This document shows positions 36,045 to 43,732 of a DNA stretch of 64,000 nt, one piece after another; the first letter of the stretch is position 1; each line of letters opens with the position of its first letter. This DNA is from Halanaerobacter jeridensis. Lineage in GTDB: Bacteria > Bacillota > Halanaerobiia > Halobacteroidales > Halobacteroidaceae. Made by a program: the position numbers and the translations under genes. The notes beneath the pieces are model-generated. The model ran no database searches. It had not been told where the DNA came from and saw nothing but the letters and a program-made list of their open reading frames with translations. Where the stretch lies: assembly GCF_016908315.1 (NCBI RefSeq), contig NZ_JAFBDQ010000001.1:248001-312000 (forward strand), given 5' to 3'.

Positions 36045-36077
36045 AAAGCTGAAGGCGATTTGAAGCCTTCAGCTTTT
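36045..36077 (+). terminator. Intrinsic terminator after the permease genes
   Basis: AAAGCTGAAGGC and GCCTTCAGCTTTT form a 12-bp stem with an eight-base loop. It separates the permeases from the phosphodiesterase gene 27 bases further on, although read-through is possible. Confidence 0.8.
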
Positions 36078-36103
36078 ATATTCTGAATTGTGGGGGGATA
36101 AAA

Positions 36104-36799
36104 ATGCTGAAAATAGGTCATCGAGGTACAGCAGCTTTAGCACCTGAAAATACTGCAGCTGGATTTAAAAAAGCGATAGATATGAATTTGGATATGGTGG
36201 AATTAGATGTGCAGCTGACTAAAGATGAAGAGGTAGTAGTGATTCATGATTATGATTTGCAGAGGGTAGCCGGAGTTGACGCTAAAATAGCAGATTTGAC
36301 TTTAGATCAATTAAAAGAGATTGATGTTGCTAGTTATTTTGCAGCAGATTATGCAGAGCAGAGAGTCATGACTTTAACAGAAGTAATTGAGTTAGTTAGA
36401 AATGAATTGATGTTAAATATAGAATTAAAAATGATTGCTGAAAAAGAGCAGATATTGATTGATAAAGTGAAAAAAATACTGCGCCAAGAAAATTTTATAG
36501 GGCAGGTAATTATATCTTCATTTAATCATTGTTATGTCAAAGAGTTTGGCCCTGAATTCAAAACGGCTGTTTTGATTAACTCTCATCCAGTAGATGTAGT
36601 TGCTATGATTGAAAGTGCTAATGCTGATGGTGTTCATCCTAATCATAAATTATTAACTGCAGAATTGATTGAACAAGTACAGCAAGCAGGTTGTTTTGTT
36701 AATACTTGGACAGTTAATGATGAAAACAAAATTACTGAACTTAAAAGTTGGGGAGTTGACGGCATTGTTACGGATTACCCAGAGATAATATCTATATAA
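36104..36799 (+). CDS. Glycerophosphodiester phosphodiesterase
   Basis: A 231-residue GDPD/UgpQ enzyme that splits glycerophosphodiesters to glycerol 3-phosphate and an alcohol. Seen: the catalytic start IGHRGTAALAPENTAAGF, metal-binding ELDVQLTKDEEVVVIHD, IELK, and the closing NTWTVND...VDGIVTDYP. It has no signal peptide, so it acts inside the cell, which fits an importer for glycerophosphodiesters upstream. The end is odd: its last two codons and stop (TCT ATA TAA) are the first nine bases of the repeat element at 36791, so an insertion appears to have replaced the native end. Confidence 0.92.
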   Translation: MLKIGHRGTAALAPENTAAGFKKAIDMNLDMVELDVQLTKDEEVVVIHDYDLQRVAGVDAKIADLTLDQLKEIDVASYFAADYAEQRVMTLTEVIELVRNELMLNIELKMIAEKEQILIDKVKKILRQENFIGQVIISSFNHCYVKEFGPEFKTAVLINSHPVDVVAMIESANADGVHPNHKLLTAELIEQVQQAGCFVNTWTVNDENKITELKSWGVDGIVTDYPEIISI

Positions 36800-36958
36800 A
36801 GCTTCACTGTACAGTGAAGCTTTATAGCTAGAAGTAAGTAGCTAGGAGCTAGTAGTTAAAAACATAAAATCAAATTCAAAGCTGTGAACTGTTTTATGGT
36901 TTTGAATTTACTACTAGCTACTAGCTTTTATCTACTAGCTAGTGGCACTTTATATAGA
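36791..36958. repeat. TCTATATAAAG-ended repeat element, 168-bp copy
   Basis: Termini TCTATATAAAG and CTTTATATAGA are exact inverted repeats. Compared with the 212-bp copies at 53030 and 60081 this one lies in reverse and lacks about 40 central bases. Its left tip is a perfect hairpin AAAGCTTCACTGTACAGTGAAGCTTT, different in sequence from, but equal in place to, the tip of the other copies. Its right tip hairpin is collapsed. It overlaps the last codons of the phosphodiesterase gene. Confidence 0.85.
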
Positions 36959-36970
36959 TTATTTTGAGTT

Positions 36971-37024
36971 TTTACAGAATATTAACACCTTCGTAATTTG
37001 ATTGTAAAATACACTTGTTATACT
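36971..37024 (+). promoter_or_regulatory. Probable PhoP-controlled promoter of pstS
   Basis: TTTACA (36971) and TTAACA (36982) are spaced by 11 bases as in PhoP boxes; weaker GTAATT (36993) and GTAAAA (37004) continue the period. A TATACT -10 lies at 37019-37024, about 80 bases before the start codon. This leaves the boxes covering the -35 region. Confidence 0.55.
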
Positions 37025-37046
37025 TGAGATGGTCAGTGAGAAAGAG

Positions 37047-37064
37047 ACAGGGCAAAAACCCTGT
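37047..37064 (+). other. Small hairpin in the pstS leader
   Basis: ACAGGG and CCCTGT enclose CAAAAA, followed by TATAAAAAA rather than a T run, so it is not a terminator. It may protect the 5' end of the pst transcript. Confidence 0.4.
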
Positions 37065-37102
37065 TATAAAAAATCATTACTATTTCTAGGGAGGAATTTA
37101 AG

Positions 37103-38023
37103 ATGTTCAATCGGAAAACAGTTGCTTTATCTTTAGTATTACTTTTAACAGTTGGAATGCTATTTAGTGTAGCAGGTCAAGCTAATGCAGGATGGTGGCC
37201 ATTTGGAGGCGACGAAAAGAAGGAAGAAACTAAGCAAGAGACTAAGAAAACTGAGGAAAATAAAAAAGAAGCTTCAGATAATAAGTTAGTTGTACAAGGT
37301 TCTTCTACAGTTTTACCAATTGCTCAAAAAGCAGCAGAGGTTTATATGAATAAAAAAGATGTTGAAATCACTGTTCGTGGTGGTGGATCTGGAAACGGTA
37401 TTGCAGCATTAATTGATAATGCTACAGATATTGCAGATGCATCTCGATTTATTAAAAAAGATGAGTTTATGCAGGCGAGAGATAACGAGGTTTATCCTGT
37501 ACCACATAGAGTTGCAATGGATGGAATTGCAGTTATCTTAAATGAAAACAATTCTGTAAGTAACATAACATTAGACGAAATCAAGAAAATTTATACAGGA
37601 CAAATCACTAACTGGAAAGAATTAGGTGGACCTAACGAAGAAATTGTTGTAGTATCAAGAGACTCAAGTTCAGGTACATTCGAAGTGTTTGGAGAAATTG
37701 CTTTAGAAGGAGAAAGAGTTGCTCAAACAGCTTTAATGCAGTCTTCTAACGGTACAGTTGCAAGTACAGTTGCAGAAACTAAAGGTGCTATTGGTTATGT
37801 TGGTTTAGGTTACTTAGACAATGCAGGAATTAAAGCAGTTAAAGTTAATGGTGTTACTCCAACGAATGCTACAGTAGCAAGTGGGCAGTTCCCAATTGCT
37901 CGTCCATTATTCATGTTCACTGACGGTTGGCCAGAAGGTTTAACTGCACAGTTTATTAACTTTGTATTAAGTGCTGAAGGACAAGAAATTGTTAAAGCAC
38001 AAGGATATGTTCCTTTACACTAA
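37103..38023 (+). CDS. pstS: Phosphate ABC transporter binding protein PstS (first copy)
   Basis: A 306-residue phosphate-binding protein. It has a signal peptide with an ANA cleavage site (about residue 29) and no lipobox cysteine, suggesting a free periplasmic protein. A Lys/Glu-rich linker (about 37-60) follows and is missing in the second copy. The phosphate site is seen in VVQGSSTVLPIAQ, VRGGGSGNGIAALIDNATDIADASR, and VVSRDSSSGTFEVF. ATG 37103 follows AGGGAGGA. From residue about 91 it is nearly identical to the next gene at a distance of exactly 900 bases. It opens the pst gene set, behind likely PhoP boxes. Confidence 0.95.
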   Translation: MFNRKTVALSLVLLLTVGMLFSVAGQANAGWWPFGGDEKKEETKQETKKTEENKKEASDNKLVVQGSSTVLPIAQKAAEVYMNKKDVEITVRGGGSGNGIAALIDNATDIADASRFIKKDEFMQARDNEVYPVPHRVAMDGIAVILNENNSVSNITLDEIKKIYTGQITNWKELGGPNEEIVVVSRDSSSGTFEVFGEIALEGERVAQTALMQSSNGTVASTVAETKGAIGYVGLGYLDNAGIKAVKVNGVTPTNATVASGQFPIARPLFMFTDGWPEGLTAQFINFVLSAEGQEIVKAQGYVPLH

Positions 38024-38101
38024 ATAAAAATTAAGATTATGTTATTTGTTTAAAAAGGAAAACGAAAAAATAAAACCCTTAAATTTCAAGGAGGAAAATA
38101 T

Positions 38102-38923
38102 ATGTTTAATTCAAAAAGTTTAGTGTTAACTTTAGTTGCATTGATGTTAGTTACATTTTCTGCTGGGGCTTTTGCTGCGACTTTAAATATTCAAGGTTCT
38201 TCTACAGTACTTCCAATTGCTCAGAGAGCTGCTGAGGTATATATGGAAAACAATCCAGAAGTTAGTATTAGTGTTCGTGGTGGTGGATCTGGAAACGGTA
38301 TTGCAGCATTAATTGATGATGCTACAGATATTGCAGATGCATCTAGATTTATCAAGAATAAAGAATTAAATCAGGCAGTTGATAACGGAATTCAGCCGGT
38401 ACCACATAGAGTTGCAATGGATGGAATTGCAGTTATCTTAAATGAAAATAATTCTGTAAGTGATTTAACATTAGACGAAATCAAGAAGATTTATACAGGA
38501 CAAATCACTAACTGGAAAGAGTTAGGTGGACCTAATAAAGAGATCGTTGTAGTATCAAGAGACTCAAGTTCAGGTACATTCGAAGTGTTTGGAGAAATAG
38601 CTTTAGAAGGGGCAAGAGTTGCTCAAACAGCTTTAATGCAGTCTTCTAACGGTACAGTTGCAAGTACAGTTGCAGAAACTGAAGGGGCTATTGGCTATGT
38701 TGGTTTAGGTTACTTAGACAATGCAGGCATTAAGGCAATAAAAGTTAATGGTGTAAATCCGACAAATGCTACAGTAGCAAGTGGTGAGTTCCCAATTGCT
38801 CGTCCATTATTCATGTTTACTGACGGTTGGCCAGAAGGCTTAACTGCAAAGTTCATTAACTTTGTATTAAGTGCTCGCGGTCAAGAAATTGCTGAGCAAC
38901 AAGGCTATGTTCCATTACACTAA
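38102..38923 (+). CDS. pstS: Phosphate ABC transporter binding protein PstS (second copy)
   Basis: A 273-residue phosphate-binding protein, close paralogue of the gene before it. Its signal peptide ends AFA and it lacks both lipobox and charged linker. The motifs NIQGSSTVLPIAQRA, VRGGGSGNGIAALIDDATDIADASR and VVSRDSSSGTFEVF are kept. Most differences lie in the signal and the first 60 mature residues plus a patch around GNKELNQAVDNGIQ, while the C-terminal two-thirds match almost base for base. AAGGAGGA precedes the ATG. A terminator follows, so binding proteins are probably made in excess of the channel. Confidence 0.95.
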   Translation: MFNSKSLVLTLVALMLVTFSAGAFAATLNIQGSSTVLPIAQRAAEVYMENNPEVSISVRGGGSGNGIAALIDDATDIADASRFIKNKELNQAVDNGIQPVPHRVAMDGIAVILNENNSVSDLTLDEIKKIYTGQITNWKELGGPNKEIVVVSRDSSSGTFEVFGEIALEGARVAQTALMQSSNGTVASTVAETEGAIGYVGLGYLDNAGIKAIKVNGVNPTNATVASGEFPIARPLFMFTDGWPEGLTAKFINFVLSARGQEIAEQQGYVPLH

Positions 38924-38946
38924 TCTAATTTAGATTGGATACTACT

Positions 38947-38980
38947 TTTCCAGGGGGAATATCTCCCTGGAAATTTATTT
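38947..38980 (+). terminator. Intrinsic terminator after the second pstS
   Basis: TTTCCAGGG and CCCTGGAAA form a nine-bp stem and TTTATTTTAT follows. It separates the pstS pair from pstCAB. Confidence 0.85.
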
Positions 38981-39013
38981 TATAAAAAGAATAAATTGAT
39001 ATAAAAAATCTTG

Positions 39014-39052
39014 TTAACTTAATTTTAACATTTTGTTAATATTCTATTAACA
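39014..39052 (+). promoter_or_regulatory. Four-unit PhoP box array before pstC
   Basis: TTAACT (39014), TTAACA (39025), TTAATA (39036) and TTAACA (39047) are separated by exactly five bases each, an 11-base period. This is the direct-repeat pattern bound by PhoP dimers in B. subtilis. A TTTATAAAT -10-like stretch lies about 14 bases further on, and the pstC start codon is 133 bases after the array. Confidence 0.8.
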
Positions 39053-39184
39053 AAGTTATGTTATTTTATAAATGTATGTGTCTAAGAAATTATATTATTA
39101 TATTTAATTTGTTAATAATTAATATTCAAATATATAAATGATTCATTTACTACAGGGATTTTAAAATAGGAGGAGAGATATTAA

Positions 39185-40096
39185 ATGCACTGGAAGACAA
39201 AAGAGAAAGTAGTGGAAAATGTACTCTTTATTTTTGCCCTCTCTTCAATAATCTTTTTAACGGGGATAGTTATTGTGTTATTTAGAGAAGGGTTACCTAT
39301 TTTTGGGAAAGTAGGTATTTTGGAATTTATTTTCGGCCCAGAATGGTATCCAACTTATGATCCACCTGGCTATGGAATTTTACCATTGATTATGGGGTCA
39401 TTTGTAGTGAGTGTAGGAGCAATGATTTTATCAGTTCCCTTTGGAGTAGCTTCTGCAATTTTCATTTCGTATATCTTGCCGAAAAATTTAAAGAAAGTTG
39501 TAAAGCCAGTAGTTGAGTTATTAGCTGGTGTACCATCTGTAGTTTATGGTTTATTTGGTATGAAGATTTTAGGACCGTTTATTGCTAAGGTATTTGGTCT
39601 GCCGACTGGGTTAACTGGTTTAACAGCAGCAATTATGTTAGGAATAATGGCTTTACCAACTATAATTAGTATTGCTGAAGATGCGATTACTTCTGTACCT
39701 AAAAGTTTTAGGGATGCCTCTTTGGCTTTAGGTGCTACACGATGGGAAACAATTCGTAATGTGATTGTTCCTACTGCATCATCAGGAATTGTTACAGGAA
39801 TTATTTTAGGTATGGGACGTGCAATTGGTGAAACAATGACAGTTTTAATGGTAGCTGGAGGAGCTGCAATAATCCCAGAAATGCCAAGTTTAGCTAAACC
39901 TTTAGCTCCATTATTAGATCCGTTACGTCCAATGACGTCTACAATAGCAGCTGAAATGGGAGAAACAGCTGTAGGAAGTCCTCATTACCACTCTTTATTT
40001 GGTATAGCAATTATTTTGTTCGTGATCACTCTATTCTTCAATATAATTGCGGATGTATTATCACAACGATTTAAGGAGAAGGTGAGTGGAGAATGA
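39185..40096 (+). CDS. pstC: Phosphate ABC transporter permease PstC
   Basis: A 303-residue permease with six helices. The family is clear from GILPLIMGSFVVSVGAMILSVPFGVASAIFISY, ELLAGVPSVVYGLFGM, and the ATPase-docking loop VPKSFRDASLALGATRWETIRNVIVPTA. GAGPxIGETMTV-type phrase IGETMTVLMVAGG also fits PstC. It pairs with PstA to form the phosphate channel. AGGAGGAG precedes ATG 39185. Its stop overlaps pstA (ATGA), so the two are translated together. A four-unit PhoP box array precedes it. Confidence 0.95.
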   Translation: MHWKTKEKVVENVLFIFALSSIIFLTGIVIVLFREGLPIFGKVGILEFIFGPEWYPTYDPPGYGILPLIMGSFVVSVGAMILSVPFGVASAIFISYILPKNLKKVVKPVVELLAGVPSVVYGLFGMKILGPFIAKVFGLPTGLTGLTAAIMLGIMALPTIISIAEDAITSVPKSFRDASLALGATRWETIRNVIVPTASSGIVTGIILGMGRAIGETMTVLMVAGGAAIIPEMPSLAKPLAPLLDPLRPMTSTIAAEMGETAVGSPHYHSLFGIAIILFVITLFFNIIADVLSQRFKEKVSGE

Positions 40097-40956
40097 AAAA
40101 TAATAACTTACAGTATCGTCATTTAAAAGAAAAGTTTGTATTCAGTATATTAGGTTTAACATTATTAGCGGCAGTTGGAATTTTAGGTTTAATTATTTAC
40201 TTTATTTTTAGCAAAGGAATTGGAGTTGTTGATTTAGAATTTTTAACTCAGATGCCGACTAATGGTATGACTGAGGGAGGTATTTTACCAGCTTTATTAG
40301 GCTCATTTTACTTAGTATCAGGGTCTATATTGTTTGCTGCTCCTTTAGGAGTTTTCGCAGCAATTTATATGACAGAATATGCCGATAAGAGTAAAACCCT
40401 TAGAATGATTAGAATTGGAGTTAATAATTTAGCTGGTGTACCGTCTGTAGTATTTGGTTTATTCGGTTTATCAGTCTTTGTTAAGTTTTTTAATTTTGGT
40501 GTATCAATTTTATCGGGATCGTTAACATTAGGAATTGTTATTTTACCGACAATTATTAGAGCTTCTGAAGAGGCTTTAATGGCTGTGCCTGATGAATATA
40601 GACATGCTTCGCTGGCTTTAGGGATTACCAAATGGGAAACGATTAAACGAGTTGTATTACCTGCTTCTATTCCTGGGATTATTACCGGATGTATTTTAGG
40701 AGTAGGACGAGTAGCAGGTGAAACTGCACCAATTATCTTTACTGCAGCTACTTTTTATACAGCTAACTTACCTACATCAGTTTTTGATGAAGCAATGGCA
40801 TTACCTTATCATATTTATGCTTTAGTAACTGCTGGTACTTCACCAAAGCAAGTCCCTTTAGCTTATGGAACAGCAGTAGTATTATTGTTCCTAGTGATTA
40901 GTATTAATTTAGTAGCTACTTTGATTAGAAATCATTATGGAAGATTAAATGATTAA
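40093..40956 (+). CDS. pstA: Phosphate ABC transporter permease PstA
   Basis: A 287-residue permease with six helices, with GGILPALLGSFYLVSGSILFAAPLGVFAAIYMTEY, NNLAGVPSVVFGLFGL, the docking loop VPDEYRHASLALGITKWETIKRVVLPASIPGI, and GRVAGETAPIIFTAATFY, all standard for PstA. It overlaps pstC by four bases and lies 88 bases before pstB. Acts in the inner membrane with PstC as the phosphate channel. Confidence 0.95.
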   Translation: MKNNNLQYRHLKEKFVFSILGLTLLAAVGILGLIIYFIFSKGIGVVDLEFLTQMPTNGMTEGGILPALLGSFYLVSGSILFAAPLGVFAAIYMTEYADKSKTLRMIRIGVNNLAGVPSVVFGLFGLSVFVKFFNFGVSILSGSLTLGIVILPTIIRASEEALMAVPDEYRHASLALGITKWETIKRVVLPASIPGIITGCILGVGRVAGETAPIIFTAATFYTANLPTSVFDEAMALPYHIYALVTAGTSPKQVPLAYGTAVVLLFLVISINLVATLIRNHYGRLND

Positions 40957-41044
40957 CTTTTATTGTAAATAGGTGTTGCCTCTTTAAGCTGAAAGATTAA
41001 GAAAAATAAGTTAGTAATAAAGTGAAATATACAAGGAGGACTTA

Positions 41045-41812
41045 ATGATGGAAAATGAAACTAAAACGATTGAAATTAAAGATTTAGATTTTTATTATGG
41101 TGATTTTCAAGCGTTAGAAAATGTAACTTTTGATATTCCAGAAAATAAGGTTACAGCGCTAATTGGCCCTTCGGGATGTGGAAAGTCAACATTTTTAAGA
41201 ACAATAAACCGAATGAACGATTTAATAGATGGTACTAGAGTTGATGGTGATGTAATAGTAGAAGGCGATGATATTTACAAAGATGAGATTGATGTTGTAG
41301 AATTGAGAAAAGAAGTAGGAATGGTATTCCAAGAACCTAATCCTTTTCCTAAATCTATTTATGATAATATCGCTTATGGGCCAAGAGCTCATGGGATTAC
41401 TGATACGGAAAAGTTAGATGAGATAGTTGAGAATAGTCTAAAACATGCTGCTTTATGGGATGAAGTTGATGATAGATTAGATCAGTCGGCGATTGGTATT
41501 TCTGGTGGACAGCAGCAGCGATTATGTATTGCCCGAGCGTTAGCAGTAGATCCAGATATTTTATTGATGGATGAGCCTACTTCTGCTTTAGACCCTGTGG
41601 CAACGGCTAAAATTGAAGATTTGATTGATGATTTAAAAGAAGAGTATACAATTGTAATTGTAACTCACAGTATGCAACAGGCAGCTCGAATTTCTGATTA
41701 TACTGCTTTCTTCTTAATGGGAGAGGTTATTGAACATGGTCCAACTCAGAAAATATTTGAAAAACCAGAGAACCAAAAGACTGAGGACTATATTACGGGA
41801 AGATTTGGATAA
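41045..41812 (+). CDS. pstB: Phosphate ABC transporter ATPase PstB
   Basis: A 255-residue ATPase with Walker [10 protein letters not shown], the PstB-specific Q-loop region [24 protein letters not shown], signature [15 protein letters not shown], Walker [14 protein letters not shown] and the H-loop [14 protein letters not shown]. It drives phosphate import through PstCA. AAGGAGGA sits just before ATG 41045; ATG 41048 directly after is equally possible. An intergenic hairpin separates it from phoU. Confidence 0.97.
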   Translation: MMENETKTIEIKDLDFYYGDFQALENVTFDIPENKVTALIGPSGCGKSTFLRTINRMNDLIDGTRVDGDVIVEGDDIYKDEIDVVELRKEVGMVFQEPNPFPKSIYDNIAYGPRAHGITDTEKLDEIVENSLKHAALWDEVDDRLDQSAIGISGGQQQRLCIARALAVDPDILLMDEPTSALDPVATAKIEDLIDDLKEEYTIVIVTHSMQQAARISDYTAFFLMGEVIEHGPTQKIFEKPENQKTEDYITGRFG

Positions 41813-41852
41813 TAAATCAAACTTGATAAATTTTAACAAGTAGCATATAATT

Positions 41853-41891
41853 AAATATAATCTAGTTTGAGAATAGTTATAGATTATATTT
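41853..41891 (+). other. Intercistronic hairpin between pstB and phoU
   Basis: AAATATAATCTA and its exact complement form a 12-bp stem around a 15-base loop, ending just before the AAGGGGAGG ribosome site of phoU. It lacks a T run, so RNA processing or control of phoU translation is more likely than termination. Confidence 0.55.
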
Positions 41892-41908
41892 AAGGGGAGG
41901 AGATAGTA

Positions 41909-42556
41909 ATGAGAAAAAGTTTTGAACATCAATTAGAAGATTTGAATCAAGACTTATTGAAATTAGGGAGTATGGTAGAGGAAAGAATTCATAAAGCTAT
42001 TACTGCTCTAAAAAATAAAAACGATGAATTAGCTCAACAAGTAGTTGAAAACGATGATGAAATAGATGATTATCAGATGGAAATTGAACAAGAGTGTATC
42101 AATTTAACAGCTTTACAGCAGCCGGTAGCTAAAGATTTAAGAAGAATTAATATGGTTTCTAAGATGGCTACGGATTTAGAACGGATTGCTGATTTAGCTC
42201 AAAATATAGCTGAAATTGCTTTAGAATTATCTGCTAGTGATTATGTAAAGCCATTAGTAGACCTTCCGAAAATGGGAGAAATAGCACAAGAGATGATCCA
42301 TGATGCTTTAGATGCTTTTGTTAATTCTAATGCAGATAAGGCGAAAGAAGTTGCGCAAAGAGATAGTAAAATTAATGATTTAGATGAACAGATTTTACGA
42401 GAACTTCTTACTTATATGGTAGAAGATCCTAAAACTGTGCAGCAATCTAATGACTTAATTTTTGTTAGTAGATACTTAGAGAGAATTGGTGACCATGTCA
42501 CAAATATCTGCGAAGATATTGTCTACATCATAACTGCAGAAAGAGTTAGTTATTAA
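41909..42556 (+). CDS. phoU: Phosphate signalling complex protein PhoU
   Basis: A 215-residue helical protein made of two PhoU three-helix repeats. Each half has the metal-linked pattern: DDEIDDYQMEIEQECINL with DLRRINMVSKMATDLERIADLAQNIAE, then DSKINDLDEQILRELL with IFVSRYLERIGDHVTNICE. It dampens the Pho response when phosphate is plentiful, by contact with the Pst transporter and PhoR-type kinases. It closes the pst gene set and is followed by a strong terminator. Confidence 0.96.
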   Translation: MRKSFEHQLEDLNQDLLKLGSMVEERIHKAITALKNKNDELAQQVVENDDEIDDYQMEIEQECINLTALQQPVAKDLRRINMVSKMATDLERIADLAQNIAEIALELSASDYVKPLVDLPKMGEIAQEMIHDALDAFVNSNADKAKEVAQRDSKINDLDEQILRELLTYMVEDPKTVQQSNDLIFVSRYLERIGDHVTNICEDIVYIITAERVSY

Positions 42557-42566
42557 CTATTAAGAT

Positions 42567-42590
42567 TAGCCCCCGGTTTCGGGGGCTTTT
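42567..42590 (+). terminator. Strong intrinsic terminator after phoU
   Basis: AGCCCCCGG and the near-complement CGGGGGCT around TTT are followed by a T run; the GC-rich stem stands out in this AT-rich DNA. Confidence 0.92.
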
Positions 42591-42599
42591 TATTTATAG

Positions 42600-42713
42600 T
42601 AATGAGTGATGAGTAATTAGTGATGAGAAAAGAGTGATCAGTAGAAAATCAAAACTGTTTACTTTTTACTTGTCACTATTAAGTGTCACTGAAGGTGACA
42701 CTTAATACAGAAA
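42600..42713. repeat. Possible degenerate repeat element after phoU
   Basis: Three imperfect direct copies of AGTGATGAG occur between 42603 and 42640, and the right end is a perfect 12-bp hairpin, ATTAAGTGTCAC / GTGACACTTAAT. The hairpin core CACTGAAGGTG resembles the CACTGAAAGTG tip of the elements at 53030 and 60081. There are no matching termini, so membership in that family is doubtful. Confidence 0.4.
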
Positions 42714-42789
42714 ATAAGAAGGTATTAGCACTTTAAAATAGAATAATATAATAAACTAATCCTAAAACCTAGAAAGGACATGATCTTTT

Positions 42790-43716
42790 GTGAGAGACTA
42801 TAGTAGGTTGAATAGTCCTGTAAAAAAATCAGGTCATAAATTTAATAAAAAAGCTAATCTATTGATAAAATTATTATTAATTCTAATTTTAATTTCTTTG
42901 ATTTTTTTAGTAGTAATTAATTTGTTAGGTTATAATTCTAATAATATAATAGTAACTAATTATGATACTATTAGTAATCAATTTAAATCTACTGCTTTAA
43001 TTATTAGAGATGAAGAAGTAGTATTTGCGCCTCAAGCAGGTCAAATTGAATTAAATGTCTCTGAAGGAGAGAGGGTTAGTGCTGGCAATTTAATTGCTAC
43101 TATTAGACGTGGGAAGAAAGACAATGAATTATATAATTATGAACCAGGAATTATTAGTTACAAAGTAGATGGTCTAGAGAATAGTTTAGAGCGAGAAGAT
43201 ATAAGTGATTTGAGTTATAAAAAAATTTCTAAACTGAAAGGTAGTATTAATGTAGTTGAATCTGGTGAGAGTATTAATGCTGGGCGACCATTGTTTAAAG
43301 TGATTAATAATTTCAATTTTTATTTAGCAGTATTATTGCCTGAGGGAGAATTACAGAATTATGAACTGCAGGATAAAGTAGAGATTGTTTTTTCTAAATT
43401 TCCTACCCAGATTTTGAAAGGTAGAGTTTATAAAACAATCTTAGATTCTCCACAAAACATTATGGTTTTAAAAGTTGATAGATTTCTCCCGAAATTAATA
43501 GATTTAAGAAAAGTAAGAGTCAAAGTAGTTAAAGAAAGATATCATGGGATTGTAGTACCTGAAGATGCAATTATTGAAGAAAATGAAAAAACTAAAGTTC
43601 GTATTCGAGGCTATGTCAAAGATTATACAAAAGAAGTAAAAGTAAAAGCTAAAATAGAGGATAAAGTGATAATTAAAAAAGGGCTTAGTCCGGGAACAAA
43701 GGTTATTTTAAATTAA
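42790..43716 (+). CDS. HlyD-like membrane-anchored protein
   Basis: A 308-residue protein: positively charged start, one membrane helix (about 28-48), then an outer region with lipoyl/barrel-sandwich-like parts (VFAPQAGQIELNVSEGERVSAGNLIATI) as in HlyD adaptors. Such proteins often sit next to yggS, sepF and ylm genes in Clostridia, so a cell-envelope or division role is possible, while true efflux is unproven because no transporter gene is near. The start is GTG 42790; the AAAGGA site is about 11 bases away, slightly long. Confidence 0.7.
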   Translation: MRDYSRLNSPVKKSGHKFNKKANLLIKLLLILILISLIFLVVINLLGYNSNNIIVTNYDTISNQFKSTALIIRDEEVVFAPQAGQIELNVSEGERVSAGNLIATIRRGKKDNELYNYEPGIISYKVDGLENSLEREDISDLSYKKISKLKGSINVVESGESINAGRPLFKVINNFNFYLAVLLPEGELQNYELQDKVEIVFSKFPTQILKGRVYKTILDSPQNIMVLKVDRFLPKLIDLRKVRVKVVKERYHGIVVPEDAIIEENEKTKVRIRGYVKDYTKEVKVKAKIEDKVIIKKGLSPGTKVILN

Positions 43717-43732
43717 AAAGGGGGGCTCGACC

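Noticed and set aside
37047-37064. Cyclic-di-GMP riboswitch in the pstS leader, suggested by CAGGGCAAAAACCCTG
   Set aside because: Only a simple six-bp hairpin is present; the conserved long-range pairs and second helix of the riboswitch are missing, and the gene is explained by Pho boxes.
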